The position numbers and the translations under genes were made by a program. The notes beneath the pieces are model-generated. The model saw only the letters and a list, made by a program, of their open reading frames with translations, had not been told where the DNA came from and ran no database searches. From positions 585,090 to 649,089 of the forward strand of contig JALNQF010000005.1 in the NCBI GenBank assembly GCA_028456385.1: 64,000 bases of DNA, given 5' to 3'. This document shows, in pieces, positions 32,983 to 46,599 of the stretch. Each line of letters starts with the position of its first letter. Position 1 is the first letter of the stretch. Source of the DNA: Ophiosphaerella korrae (taxonomy: Eukaryota; Ascomycota; Dothideomycetes; Pleosporales; Phaeosphaeriaceae).

Positions 32983-33353
32983 AGTATCCTAGAATACGTA
33001 TTATAATTTAAACAACTAAGCTAAAATATAGAATAGAACGAATTAGCCCTTATATTACGATTTAAATAAGGGCTAAATGCAAAAATTCGATACAAAATAA
33101 TATATATAGAGAAACCTAGGACACTAGAAGCCTTAAAATAACAAGTAATCTAAATTAACGACAACCTTTAAGAATAGAAAAAGAACAAGTACAGTAGCTA
33201 AACTAGAAACTAGGACACTAGAGACCCTATAATCCTTAACGCAAACAAGGATAGAAGGAAGAAGAAGAACAAAGACTTTACGTATTTTAACTATAGTAAG
33301 AAAGGCTACTACGCGAAAGACTACTAATTAAAGAAGAAAAGGGATATAGTATA

Positions 33354-33783
33354 TGTTATAGGCGTAATAGAAGAAATCGAGATAGAACTAATTAGTCCTA
33401 GTCTAGGCGCTAACGAAGCATAGGACGAGCGGGGTAACGACCTCGATTAGGAAACTACGCATAATTAGGACACCTAGAGTAATCTATAATCTATAGACTC
33501 TTAGCAGTAGTAGATTACAAATTAAGCTAATCTATAATCTATTAATCTTAGCAAACACAGATTATAGATTACAGCAAGTATATAGTTATTAGCAATACGT
33601 ATTATTAGGATAGTATTAGCAATTCAATCCTTTAACTATAGAACGCTAATACAAGATAGTTACAAAACATCTTCTATTATTTACAGTTATTATAGATTAC
33701 TCTTAAGCTTTTACTATTACCTCGTAATCTACTAACCCCCTTTAAGACAGGCACCTATAGTTAACAATAGGAGGCCTATTACA
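33354..33783 (+). repeat. 5' LTR of gypsy B
   Basis: 430 bp, ends CCTATTACA; followed by CCTTGCTAATTTAGTTATTG. Carries two stem-loop units with CTTAG in the loops. Confidence 0.92.
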
Positions 33784-33829
33784 CCTTGCTAATTTAGTTA
33801 TTGCGAGAAGCGAAGCGTAAGTAGCGCGT

Positions 33830-34960
33830 AGTCTAGCTAACACAATAGTAGAAAGTTTAACTAAAAAAGGAAGTAAAGCACCTCTACGTAGTTATAAGTT
33901 AGATAATATAGTATAGAGAGACGTTAAGAACTACATAAACGACCTAATCTCTAAAAAAGAAGATATAAAGATAGTAATCGACGCCTTAGAAATATAGAAC
34001 AAGGAACTATAAGATTATACAAAATAGAACAAAGTACAAATTAAAGCTATTATTAAAGGATAAAACTAGATAGAACTAATTACGCAACGCCTAGAGATAA
34101 GCGCGACAAAGAAACTACTAAAGATACTTGTACTTAAGAAGTTTAATAGAACAAGGGAAAAACTAAGACCCTTTATTATATTAGTACAACTCTAGATAGA
34201 TGTACAAGCACTACACTTTAACACGAAAGAAAAGAAAGTAATATACATTAGATTGCACCTTAAAGAAGACGCAATAAGATAGTACAAGCCTTATTAGATA
34301 GATTACACGACACACTCTCTAATAATATAAAAAGACAAAACTAGAGCTATCTTTAGAAGTTACGAATACTTTACTAAACGAATAAGAGTAGCATTTAGGG
34401 ATATAGATATTACCCGACAAGCTAAAGAGTAACTAGAAAAGCTTACACAGAATTAGAGTATTCTAAAGTACGTATTATAGTTTAAATAACTATTATAAAA
34501 TATAGAATAGAACGAGTTAGCCTTAATATTACGATTTAAACAAGGACTTAACTCTAAAATCTAATACGAGATAATATATATAGAGAAACTACAAACACTA
34601 GAAGCTTTAAAGCAATAGGCAATATAAATTAACAATAATCTTTAAGAATAGAAGAAGAACAAATATAGAGGTTACACCTAGAACTATAATAAGGGAGACC
34701 CTATAGTCCTTAACGCTAACAAAGATAGAAAGAAGAAAAAAAACAAAGACTTTACGTACTTTAACTATAGTAAACTAGGCTACTATATAAGGAATTATAG
34801 ATCTAAGTTAAAGAAGGATATAGTATATTACAAATATAGAAAACTAGGACACTTTGTAAAAGACTACAAGAATAAGGACCTAAAGAAAGAAACTTAGTTA
34901 AAAATAACTAAGAAGAAGAAGGAAGCACTATAAGCACAGGCTAAACCTTAGGAGAAGGTA
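33830..34960 (+). pseudogene. Gypsy B gag relic with two zinc knuckles
   Basis: Gag-like text such as LKKFNRTREKLRPFI (about 34,135-34,180) precedes two CCHC-type knuckles in which the Cys codons now read Tyr: YFNYSKLGYYIRNY (about 34,758-34,800) and YYKYRKLGHFVKDY (about 34,828-34,870). TGC/TGT to TAC/TAT is the expected RIP change. Gag forms the particle and the knuckles bind RNA in intact elements. Confidence 0.75.
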
Positions 34961-34969
34961 GCTAGGAGT

Positions 34970-37900
34970 AAAGAAGTACAATATACAATACTCTATTAGA
35001 CCTTTTATTATAACAACAACTACTATATACATTTTTCTAGCAAATAAGGAGTAGTATAGTTCTTACAGAAGTATAGATATAGAGTAGTAGTAATAAAGGA
35101 AGATAGAATAAAAGCTTAGCTAAAAGATACAGCCTAAGTAATAGACCTACTAATAGAAGATTTAGAAGGGGAAGAGCCCCTAGTACTATTAATCTAGGCC
35201 GATAGACTAGCACTAGATAAAGAGACTACTACAGCTCCCTCTAAAGGACTATAAGGAAGCAAGAGATAAGTTAGTATAAGAGATATAGAATATACCTAGC
35301 TAACAATATATAGTTATAACAGCTGTACTATAATAGATATAGAGGAACAAGATAAAGAATAGAAGTTCGTTTAGAAATACTTACTAGTTATAAGTATAGA
35401 GGAAGCGTACGAAGACTAGAAAGAACGCAATCCTAAAAAAACAAAGTTTATACTATTTTAAGAATAGATAAAGCAATATATAGTTGTAGTAAGAAGAATA
35501 CCTATATAAAAAGAATAGTAATACCTTGCAAGAAAGACGCGATAGATTAACAAAGCCTATACACTAAGAATACTAGTAGTGTACTATATCCTAACAATAG
35601 ATACACCTAGTAGAAGCAAATACTAGGAAGGAGATAACAAAATAATAGACCTAAAACATCTAGCACACTTTAAAGTATTATAGATATTATACCTAGACAA
35701 GAATTGTATTATACACAGAAACCCTAAAGTAAACAACAATATATAGCCTATAAGGAGAAGAGGCTATAACTATACAAGAGTAATTATAGTAGAAGATATC
35801 TAAGGATAGGAAATAATCCTAGAAGATAGATATATAGTAGTAAGACCTAGCCTAAAATTATCTAAGAAATGCGTCTAAGGAGGACTATAGTACAAATACA
35901 TGTACGATAAGTATCTAAAATACGAAAAATACAAACTTAAAGTAGGCCTATAGCCCTAGAAAAACAAATAATTTAATAAATTACTAAAGTAAGAAAGGCT
36001 AGAAGGTATAGGAGGCCTATATATTACAAAAACAGGTATATACTAAGGAAAGAAAGTACAATTAATAATTAATAGTAGAGCTACGAGAAACTTTATATTA
36101 AAGAAGTTTATAGAAATATAGGGAATAAAGTATATAACAAAGAAATACCCTCAATAACTAAGTACAATTAAAGGAAAACTATTTTAGGAACTAATACGGT
36201 TTAAAACAGTACCTTTAACACTAAGGTTAGAAGGACTAGAAATCTAGAACATAGTTATAGATATAACGACAATTAATAATAAACAAGACATAATATTAGG
36301 TATACTATAGTTATAGATAACTAACCTATACATTAATTAGAGAACAGGAAAAATTAGTTATAACAAAACAAATATACTAAAAGCTAACATAAGCACCTAC
36401 AAAGGAGAATTCCTAGAAGAATACAAGAAATAGGAAAAGTAGCTTATAGAGCTAGAAGACTACCTTCTAGAATACTAACTATAGGACTTAGTAATAGAAC
36501 TAGAAGAAGAAAAGAACGTAGGATAGAGCCTAGTCTACTAAAAAATAGAAAAAGAATCTAAGATTAAACAATTATTTATACAAAATGCAATAAAGAAAAG
36601 ATAGATAAGAGAATCTAAATCCTTAGTAGTACATAGATTAATATTTGTAGACAAAAAAGGGATAAGCAATAAAAGACTCTACGTAGATTTTAGAAAAACT
36701 AACGTAATTACAAACAAGAACTAATACCTACTACTACAAATAGATAAAATATAAGATAGGCTACAAAGAGTAAAGATCTTTACAAAACTAGATATACAAA
36801 ACGTATACTACTAGATTAGAATTAAGAAAGGAGACGAGTAGAAAACAGCGTTTAGAATATAATATAGACTATACAAATACTTAGTTATACTGTTTAGTTT
36901 AATAAATGCACTAGCAGCATTCTAAAAAAGAATTAACATAGTACTAAGAGAGTACTTAGATATATTTATATTTGTATACTTAGACAACATCCTTATATTC
37001 TTAGAAGTAGAAGAAGAATACGTGTAACATATACACAAAGTACTAAAGAAACTAGTAGAAGCTAAAATATTTCTTAAGATAAGAAAATGCAAGTTCTATA
37101 CAAAGGAAATAGATTTCCTTAGATTTATTATTAAACTAAGAAAAATCAAGATTAACCTAGAAAAGATTAACTTAATTAACAAATAGCTAACACTAAAGAA
37201 CCTAAAAGAGGTATAATAATTTTATAGGCTAGCTAACTTTTATAGAAAGTTAATAGTAAGATAGTCTAAAGATATAGAACTAATAACAAGACTTATAAAA
37301 AAGGACACGCTATTTAAATAGATAAAAGAATGTAATAAAGCATTTAACAAGATTAAAAAGAAGTTTATAGAAAACCTAGTTATTAGAATATATAACCTAG
37401 ACTTACTAGTAATAGTAAAAACAGACGTATCTAACTTAGTCTATAGAATAGCACTAATATAAGAAGACCTAGAGACTAAAAAGGAATACTTAGTCGAATA
37501 CTTCTCTAAGAAGATAAAAATAGTAGAACTTAATTACCTAATCTATAATAAAGAGATGCTAGCAATCTATAAAGTATTTAAATAATAGAGAGTATACTTA
37601 TAAAGAGTAAAGTACTAGATAAAGGTTTATACAGACTATAAGAATCTTATAGGATTTATAATAAATAAAGAGCTATTACAATACTATATAAGATAGTAGG
37701 AGTTTCTATTAATATTTGATATAGAAATAATATATACAAAAGAGAAAGATAACTAATTTGTAGACGCTCTAAGTAGAAGACTAGACTTACAAGAAGAAGT
37801 AAGCGCTACTAGTATAGTTCTAGTTAAGAACAAGGAAGGATATTTAGTCCTAAATATACCTAAGATAGTAGTAACACTTAAAAGGACAAGTAACAAGCTA

Positions 37901-39285
37901 AACAAATAGATTTAGAAAATAATACAAGAAGTATCTAAAGAAATAGAGAAACTTAAAATCTAAGATAGATTTACATAAGTATATAGAAGAACATATATTC
38001 TAGGAAAAATTTAAAAGGAATTTATACGATAATTCTATAAATTACTAGTATATAGTTACTAAGGTATTAAGAAAATATTAGATAGACTACTACGAGATTA
38101 CTACATTCTAAAAGCAAGATAACTAGTAACAGAGGTACTACAAGACTATATAGAATGTTAAAGGAATAAATATAATAGATATACACTATATAGAATGCTA
38201 TAACTAGTAGAAGTACTAGAACAACTATAGGGAGTTATTATAATAGACTTTATTACAAAGTTACCTAAGTCTAAAGATCTAATATTAGGAGTTAAATACA
38301 ATAGAATCTTAATAATAGTAGATAAACTTACGAAGTATATATACTTTAGACTATACAAGGAAAAAAGTAGGATAGAGGTTACTATACACTAGGTTCTAGG
38401 AACTATAATTAGTTAACACAGACTACTAGATAAGATTATTATAGATAGAGATGTACAATTTATATTAAAACTATAGAGAACGATAACAGCGCAATTAGGA
38501 ATACAATACGTAATATCTACAGCATATTATCTACAAATAGACAGACAATTAGAACAAATAAATTAGATAGTAGAATAGTACTTAAGATACTACCTTAACT
38601 ACAACTAGAATAACTAGGTATAGCTACTACCTATAGCACAATTAGCATACAACAGCGCAAAGAATATAGTAACAAGAGTATTACTCTTCTTCGCGAACTA
38701 TAGATTTAAGCCTAATATATATTAGATACTATAGAATTAAATATCTTAGTCTCTAAGAAGAAAAAACTTTACTAATAGACTTAGAGATATATACGACTAA
38801 TTAAGACAAGATATAGAATTCCTGCATAATCGAATAGCGAAGTACTATAACAAGAAGTACAAGGAAGGACTCTAATTTAGAGAGAGAGAAAAAGTATAGT
38901 TAGTACGCAAGAATATTAAGAGTAAACAACCTAGTTTAAAATTAGACTACGTTAAGATAGGACTATACAAGATTAAAAGAGAAGTTACACTAGTTATATT
39001 TAAACTAAAACTACTAAATAAAATAAAGATATACCTAACCTTCTACGTAGCGCTACTTAAGATAGTACTATAGAACATAGAACTACTAGTGTACAAAGTA
39101 GATACGTATAGAGAATAAGAAGAATAAGAAGTTAAGAAAATCTTAGTACACTAGTTCTATAATAGTAGGAACTACTACCTAGTAGAATAGATAGGTATAG
39201 ACGAGAAAGGACAACTATAGGAAAAAATATAGGAACTAGAAGATAATCTTAACTACCCTAAGAAATTAGAAGAGTTCTAAAATCA
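34970..39285 (+). pseudogene. Gypsy B pol relic: protease, RT, RNase H, integrase, chromodomain
   Basis: Protease core LIINSRATRNFIL at 36058-36100 (DSGA degraded). RT catalytic box FVYLDNILIF with the box at 36977-36988 (YLDD to YLDN). RNase H KTDVSNLV near 37420. Integrase: GVIIIDFITKLPK (first catalytic Asp at 38246), IIIDRDVQF (second Asp) and IDRQLEQIN (Glu). The end, about 39,120-39,285, reads FYNSRNYYLVE, IGIDEKG and LEDNLNYPKKLEEF, the shape of a chromodomain, which targets chromoviruses to heterochromatin marks. Order and motifs are clear despite dozens of stops. Confidence 0.85.
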
Positions 39286-39588
39286 AAACCCTCTAGAACG
39301 CCTAGTAGCGAACTAAGAGAATTAACATTACTAACAATAGATAGAGAGACGATAGGGACGTCTAGCGCAGGACCTACTATAGCAACACTAAACGCCTTAT
39401 CTAGATCTAGCTTAGCTTCTAGAGCTACTAACTACTTAGCTAATTTCTTATTATTTAAGGCCTTTATCTTACAAAGACAAGAGAGACGAGCCTAATTCTC
39501 TACTAGCTTACTCTACGCAAGCTCCTAGATACGCTTGCGCTTAGCTTTAGCCTCTATAATTTAAGATAGTAATTTCTCTTAAGTCTAG

Positions 39589-39816
39589 TTAATAGCTTTC
39601 CCTATTATTATTAAGCTTAGACGTAAGAATAAGTATAATAAACTTATACTTAGAAAGAGAAATACTAGATACGTTATAAGAGCTACGTATATTTATATAA
39701 ATATACACTTTATAAGCCTTACTATTATTTGTAGAAATAATATAAAGAAGAGACTTAAGGTTTAACTTAAGAGAAGTATAACAAGAATAAGGAAATATTT
39801 CGATACTATTGCGCAA
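39589..39816 (-). other. Antisense frame between pol and the 3' LTR of gypsy B
   Basis: 75 codons on the minus strand (NSIEIFPYSCYTSLKLNLKS ... YIYINIRSSYNVSSIS). A related frame stands at the same place in element A (45157-45387). Among the very few open frames of the RIP block. No family recognised; could be an accessory antisense gene or a chance of codon make-up that avoids RIP-sensitive codons. Confidence 0.45.
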
Positions 39817-39960
39817 TATACAATTAGTAAGAAGATAGCGACAACGCGTAGATAAAATAGGTATTAGGGAGGATAAAGAACTCTACATTAATAAAGAAAC
39901 TAGGTTAATAACCTTAGCCTTAGGATAGACAAACTAAAGTCTGCCTAGAAGGAGAGATAG

Positions 39961-40390
39961 TGTTACAGGCGTAATAGAAGAAATCGAGATAGAACTAATT
40001 AGTCTTAGTCTAGGCGCTAGCAAAGCATAGGACGAGTAGGGTAACAACCTCGATTAGGAAACTACGTATAATTAGGACACCTAGAGTAATCTATAATCTG
40101 TAGACTCTTAGTAGTAGTAGATTATAGATTAAGCTAATCTATAATCTGTTAATCTTAGTAAATATAGATTACAGATTACAGTAAGTATATAGTTATTAGC
40201 AATACGCATTATTAAGATAGTATTAGTAATTTAATCCTTTAACTATAGAACGCTAATACAAGACAGTTGTAAAATATCTTCTATTGTTTATAGTTATTAT
40301 AGATTACCCCTAAGCTTTTACTATTACCTCGTAATCTACTAACCCCCTTTAAGACAGGCACCTATAGTCGACAACAGGAGGCCTATTATA
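39961..40390 (+). repeat. 3' LTR of gypsy B
   Basis: 430 bp, pairs with 33354-33783; starts TGTTACAGGCG after GGAGAGATAG. Last bases TATTATA (TATTACA with a C to T change), then TSD GTATA. Confidence 0.92.
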
Positions 40391-43300
40391 GTATATTATA
40401 AATATAAGAAACTAGGATACTATATAAAAGACTACAAAAGTAAGGACTATAAAAAAGACAAGGAAACTTAGTTAAAGACAATAGAGAAAAAGAAAGAAAC
40501 ACTACAAGTATAGGCTAAACCTTAGGAAAAAGTAGCTAGGAGCAAAGAAATACAATACATAATACTCTATTAGACTTTTTGTTATAAAGACGACTACTAT
40601 ATATATCTTTCTAGTAAATAAGAAGTAAGATACTTCCTATAATAAAGAAATAGAGTAGTAGTAATAAAAGAAAGAACAAAAGTATAGCTAGAAGAAATAG
40701 TGTATGTAATAGACTTACTAATAGAAGACTTAGAAAGGGAAGAGCCCTAGACCTTATTAATCTAGGCCGAAAGACTAGCACTAGATAAAGAGACTACTAC
40801 AGCTTTCTCTAAAGGACTATAAGAAAGTAAAAGATAGAAAAGTATAAGAGGTATAGAATATACCTAGCTAGATATATATAGCTATAATAGCTATACAACA
40901 ATAGATATAGAAGAATAAAACAAAGAATAGAAATTCGTTTAGAAATACTTACTAGTTATAAGTATAGAGGAAGCGTACGAAGACTAGAAAGAACGCAATC
41001 CTAAAGAAATAAAGTTTATACTATTTTAAGAATAGATAAAGTAATACATAGTTATAGTAGGAAGAATACCTATACAAAGGGAATAGTAGTTCCTTACAAG
41101 AAAAACGCGATAGATTAACAAAGCCTATACACTACGAGTACTAATAGTATACTACGTCCTAATAAATACAAGACCTAGAATAGATAGTTACTAAGAAGGG
41201 GATAATAAAATAATAAATATAAAACATCTAGCCTATTTTAAAGTATTATAGATATTATACCTAAAAAAGAATTGTATAATATATAGAAACCCTAAAGCAA
41301 ATAACAAAGTATAGCCTATAAGAAAAAGAGGCTACAACTATATAAGAGTAATTCTAGTAGAAGATATCTAAGGATAGGAAATAATACTAGAAGAAGGTTA
41401 CTTAGTAATAAGGCCTAGACTAAAACTACCTAAGAAATACATCTAAAGAAGACTATAGTATAAATACAAGTATAACAAATGTCTAAAATATAAAGAATAT
41501 AAACTTAAAATAGGGCTATAGCTTTAAGAAGATAGATAATTTATAAAAATACTAAAGTAAGAAAGGCTAGAAGGTATAAGAGGCCTATATATTATAAAGA
41601 TAAGTACTTATTAAAGAAAGAAAGTATAATTAATAATTAATAGTAGAGCTATAAAGAACTTTATATTAAAGAAGTTTATAGAAGGCTAAGGAATAACCTA
41701 TACTATAAAGAAGTACCCTTAACAACTAAGTATAATTAAAGGAAAACTATTCTAGGAACCTATAAGGTTTAAGATAGCACTCTCTACGCTAGAACTAGAA
41801 GAGATAATAATTAAGAATATAGTTATAGATATAACAATAATTAATAACAAACAAGATATAATACTAGGAATACTATAGTTATAGATAACTAACCTAAGAA
41901 TTAATTAGAGAATAGGTAGAATTAGCTACCCTAAAAAAGAAATGTTAAAAGCTAACATAGTTATATACAAAGGAGAATTCCTAGAAGAATATAAGAAATA
42001 GGAAAAATAGCTTATAGAACCTAAAGATTACCTTCCTAAATACTAACTATAGGATTTAGTAATAGATCTAAAAGAAGATAAAGACGTAGGATAGAGCCTA
42101 GTTTATAGAAAAATAGAAGAAGAATCTAAGATTAAACAAATATTTATTAAAAACATACTAAAGAAAAAATAGATATAAGAATCTAAGTCCTTAGTAGTAT
42201 ATAGACTTATATTTATAGATAAAAAGAGAATAAGTAATAAAAGACTTTATATAGACTTTAGAAAAACTAACGTAATTATAAATAAGAACTAATACCCTTT
42301 ACTACAAATAGACGTAATACAAGATAGACTATAGAAAGTAAGAATCTTTACAAAACTAGACATCTAGAACGCCTACTACTAGATTAGAATCAAGAAAGGT
42401 AATAAATAGAAAATAGTATTTAGAATATAATATAAACTATATAAATACCTAGTTATACCCTTTAGCTTAACAAACGCACTAGCAGCCTTCTAGGAAAGAA
42501 TAAATATAGTACTAAGAGAGTACTTAGATATATTTATATTTATATACCTAGATAATATCCTTATATTCTTAGAAATAGAAGAAGAATACGTATAGTATAT
42601 ATACAAAGTACTAGAAAAACTAGTAGAAAGTAAACTATTCCTTAAAATAAGAAAATGCAAATTCTATATAAAGGAAATAGACTTCCTTAGATTTATTATC
42701 GAACTAGGAAAAATCAAGATTAATCTAGAAAAAATTAGATTAATTAACGAATAGCTAATACCTAAGAACCTAAAGGAAGTATAATAATTTTATAGCCTAG
42801 CTAACTTTTACAAAAAGTTAATAGTAAGATAGTCTAAAGATATAGAACTAATAACAAGGCTTATAAAAAAGGATATACTATTTAAATAGATAAGGGAATA
42901 CGACGAAGTATTTAAGAAGATTAAAAAGAAGTTTATAGAAAACCTAGTTATTAGAATATACAACCTAGATCTACTAGCAATAGTAAAAACAGACGCATCT
43001 AATTTAGTCTACGGAATAGTACTAATACAAGAAGACCTAAAGACTAAGAAAGAATATTTAGTCGAATACTTCTCTAAGAAAATAAAGCTAGTAGAGCTTA
43101 ACTATCTAATTTATAATAAAGAGATACTAGTAATCTATAAAGTATTTAAACAATAGAGAGTATACCTATAAGGAGTAAAATACTAAACAAAGGTCTATAT
43201 AGACTATAGGAATCTTATAGGATTTATACTAAACAAAGAACTAATATAACAATACACAAGATAGTAGGAATTCTTATTAATATTTAATATAGAAATTATA

Positions 43301-44870
43301 CACACAAAAGAAAAAGATAACTAATTTATAGACGCTCTTAGTAGAAGACTAGACTTATAGAAAGAAGTAAGTGCTACTAGTATAGTCTTAGTTAAAAACA
43401 AAGAAGGATATTTAGTCCTAAATATACCTAAAATAGCTATAACACTCGAAAGAAAGAGTAGTGAGCTAGACGAATAGATTTAGGAAGAAACAAGAAAAGC
43501 CCCTAAAGAAATAAAGAAACTTAAGATCTAAGAAAGTCTCGCAAGAGCCTATAGAAGAACGTATATCTTAGGAAAAATATAAAGAAAATTTATACAATAG
43601 TTCTATAAACTACTAGTATATAGATATTAAGGAATTAATAAAATACTAGATAGACTACTAAGAGATTATTATATCCTAAGAGTAAGACAACTAGTAATAG
43701 AAGTACTACAAGATTATATAGAATACTAGAGAAATAAGTATAGTAGATACGCACTATATAAGAAGCTATAACTAGTAGAAGTACTAGAATAACTATAAAG
43801 AGTTATTATAATAGATTTTATTACAAAACTACCTAAGTTAAAAGACTTAATATTAGGAGTTAAGTATAATAGAATCCTAATAATAGTAGATAAACTTATA
43901 AAATACTTATACTTTAGACTATATAAAGAAAAAAGTAGAATAGAAGTTACTATATACTAGGTTCTAGGAACTATAATTAGTTAATATAGACTACTAGACA
44001 AGATTATTATAGATAGAGATATAAGATTTATATTAAAACTATAGGGAACGATAATAGTATAATTAGGAATTAAACACGTAATATCTACTACATACTACCT
44101 ATAAACAGATAGATAATTAGAAAGAATAAACTAGATAGTAGAATAGTACCTAAGATACTATCTTAACTACAACTAGAACAATTAGGTATAGTTACTACCT
44201 ATAGTACAGTTAGCATATAACAGCGCAAAGAATAAGATAATAAGAGTATTACTTTTTTTTACGAACTATAGATTTAACCCTAGTATATACAGAATACTAA
44301 GACTAGAGATATCTTAGTCTCTAAAAGGAGAAAACTTTACTAATAGACTTAAAGATATACATAAATAATTAAGATAGGATATAGAATTCCTATATAATTA
44401 TATAGTAAAGTACTATAATAAGAAATATAAAGAGGGACCCTAATTTAAAAAGAGAGAAAAAGTATAGTTAGTATAAAAAAACATTAAGAGTAAGAGACTA
44501 AGTTTAAAATTAGACTACGTTAAGATAGGACTATATAAAATTAAAGAAGAAGTTACGCTAGTTATATTTAAATTAAAGCTACTAAACAAAATAAGGATAT
44601 ACTTAACCTTCTATATAGTACTACTTAAGATAGTACTATAAAACGTAGAACTACTAGTATATAAAGTAGATACGTATAGAGAATAAGAAGAATAGGAAGT
44701 TAAAGAAATCCTAGTACACTAGTTCTATAATAGTAGGAACTACTACCTAGTAAAATAGATAGGTATAGATAAAAAAGGATAACTATAGGAAGAAATATAG
44801 GAACTAAAAAATAATCTTAACTACTCTAAGAAACTAGAAGACTTCTAAAGTTAAAACCTTCTAGAACGCC
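40391..44870 (+). pseudogene. Gypsy A pol relic (continues after insert B)
   Basis: Resumes inside the gag knuckle region (YYKYKKLGYYIKDY, 40397-40440) exactly where B interrupted it. Protease NSRAIKNFIL near 41,640; RT box YLDNILIF near 42,550; RNase H KTDASNLV near 42,990; integrase GVIIIDFITKLPK near 43,800; chromodomain FYNSRNYYLV near 44,725. Same domain order as B, more stops. Confidence 0.82.
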
Positions 44871-45156
44871 TAGTAGTAAACTAAGAGAACTAATATTACT
44901 ATTGCTAGATAGAGAAGTAATAGGAGCGCCTAACGCAAGACCTACTATAGCAATACTAAATACCTTATCTAAGTCTAGCTTAGCTTCTAGAGCTACTAAC
45001 TACACAGCTAATTTCTTATTATTTAGCGCCTTTATCTTATAAAGACAAGAGAGACAAGCTTAATTCTCTACTAGCTTACTCTACGTAAGCTCCTAGATCT
45101 ACTTACGCTTAGCTTTAGCCTCTATAATTTAAGATAGTAATTTCTCTTAAGCTTAG

Positions 45157-45387
45157 TTAACAGCTCTCCCTATTATTATTAAGCCTAGATACAAGAATAA
45201 GTATAATAAATATACACTCTATAAGAGAGATACTAGACACGTTATAGGAACTATAAATATTTATATAGATATACACTTTATAAGCTCTACTATTATTTAT
45301 AGAAACTATATAAGGAGAATACTTAGGATTTAACTTAGAGGAAGTACAACAAGAATAAGGAAATATTTTAACACTATTACGCAACAC
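45157..45387 (-). other. Antisense frame between pol and the 3' LTR of gypsy A
   Basis: 76 codons (NSVKIFPYSCCTSSKLNPKY ... YIYINIYSSYNVSSIS), clearly homologous to 39816-39589 in B. Both remain open while all sense frames are broken. Confidence 0.45.
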
Positions 45388-45528
45388 GCAATTAGTAAGA
45401 AGATATTAACAATGTATAGAAGAGGTAACTATAGAGAGTAATAAGGAGCTAGAAATTAACAAAGAGAGTAGGCTAATAACCTTAGCTCTAGGATAGATAA
45501 ACGAGGACCTACCTAGAAGAGGGGATAG

Positions 45529-45959
45529 TGTTACGATAGTAATAAGAGAAATACAGATAGAACTAATTAGCCCTATAACTAAAGGATTAAGTTCTTATAA
45601 ATATAAAGAATATAAACTTAATTAGGAAACTATATATAATTAAGATACCTAAGAGTAATCTATAATCTATAGACTCTTAGCGTTAATAGATTATAGATTA
45701 AGGTAATCTATAATCTGTTATTCTTAGTAGTAATAGATTAATAGATTAGGACAAGTATATAGTTAGTAGCGATACGTATTATTAGGATAGTATTAGTAAT
45801 TTAATTATTAACTACGAGTAATAATACAAAGATAGTTACAAAACATCTTCTATTATTTATAGCCTATTGTAGATTATAACACGAGCTTTTGTTATTACCT
45901 TATAATCTACTAATACCTATCTAGGCTATTAGGAAGTTAACCTTAGTAAGCCTATAACA
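45529..45959 (+). repeat. 3' LTR of gypsy A
   Basis: 431 bp, pairs with 31423-31853; preceded by AGAGGGGATAG and followed by TSD CTAAT. Confidence 0.92.
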
Positions 45960-46599
45960 CTAATAATTTTATATTCTATATAGTACTAATTAAACTTAGG
46001 CGTTATAGAGCTACTATATCTATCTAAGATAAGTAGTTTATATACTCTACTTATATAGGGCTCTATATATTGGTATTAGTATTTAAGCTAGTCTAAACCT
46101 AGTTAATTAGTTATCTATATAGTATTACTAATAGTAATAGAGTAGCTAGTTTAGTAAAGCTTACTAGCTAGTATTACTATAAGTAGAATAATTTACTTAG
46201 ACGCGTTAATATACTTAATTACTATAACCTATTTATAATTACTAAGCTATATATTAATTGTATATCCTTTTATATCTAAGCTAGTAACTACTTTAGATAT
46301 AGTAGCTACTCCTATTATAAAGCTAGTATTATTAAAGTTATATATATCTTTATCTAAGGTCTTATACTTATTATACGTATTATTAATAAGCTTAAACTAT
46401 ACTCTAATTATAACTAAGTCTTTATATCTAGCTCTTTCTAAATTAAACTTTTAATTCTACTTAGTTTTAAGCTTAAGCTAGCTCTTAATCTATTATAATA
46501 CTTAATTATATCTAACTAGTTTAGGAAGTAGATCCTATTTATATATAGAGAGGAAAACGTTAGCTATATAACGTACGTTAATATAGTTACTAGATAAAA

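Larger units (their letters stand above)
33354..40390 (+). mobile_element. Gypsy element B, complete, nested in A
   Basis: LTRs 33354-33783 and 39961-40390, both 430 bp (TGTTATAGGCG/TGTTACAGGCG...TATTACA), with TSD GTATA on both sides (33349-33353 and 40391-40395). Length 7,037 bp. Gag, protease, RT, RNase H, integrase and chromodomain follow in the Ty3/gypsy order, then a 670-bp region with an antisense frame, then a purine-rich tract (GGAGAGATAG) before the 3' LTR. All coding capacity is lost. Confidence 0.95.
31423..45959 (+). mobile_element. Gypsy element A (chromovirus type), with nested insertions
   Basis: 5' LTR 31423-31853 and 3' LTR 45529-45959, both 431 bp (TGTTACGA...TAACA), flanked by the TSD CTAAT (31418-31422 and 45960-45964). 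Inserted in its gag region are a solo LTR (32523-32982) and the complete copy B (33354-40390). Without these and their TSD copies the element is 7,030 bp. Gag begins near 31,900 and resumes between inserts; pol continues from 40391 to about 44,850 with protease (about 41,635), RT (about 42,540), RNase H, integrase and chromodomain remnants. Every frame is destroyed by RIP-type stops. Confidence 0.92.

Noticed and set aside
38158..38358. Antisense frame of 66 codons in gypsy B integrase
   Set aside because: It overlaps the conserved integrase text on the sense strand and I saw no matching open frame in A.
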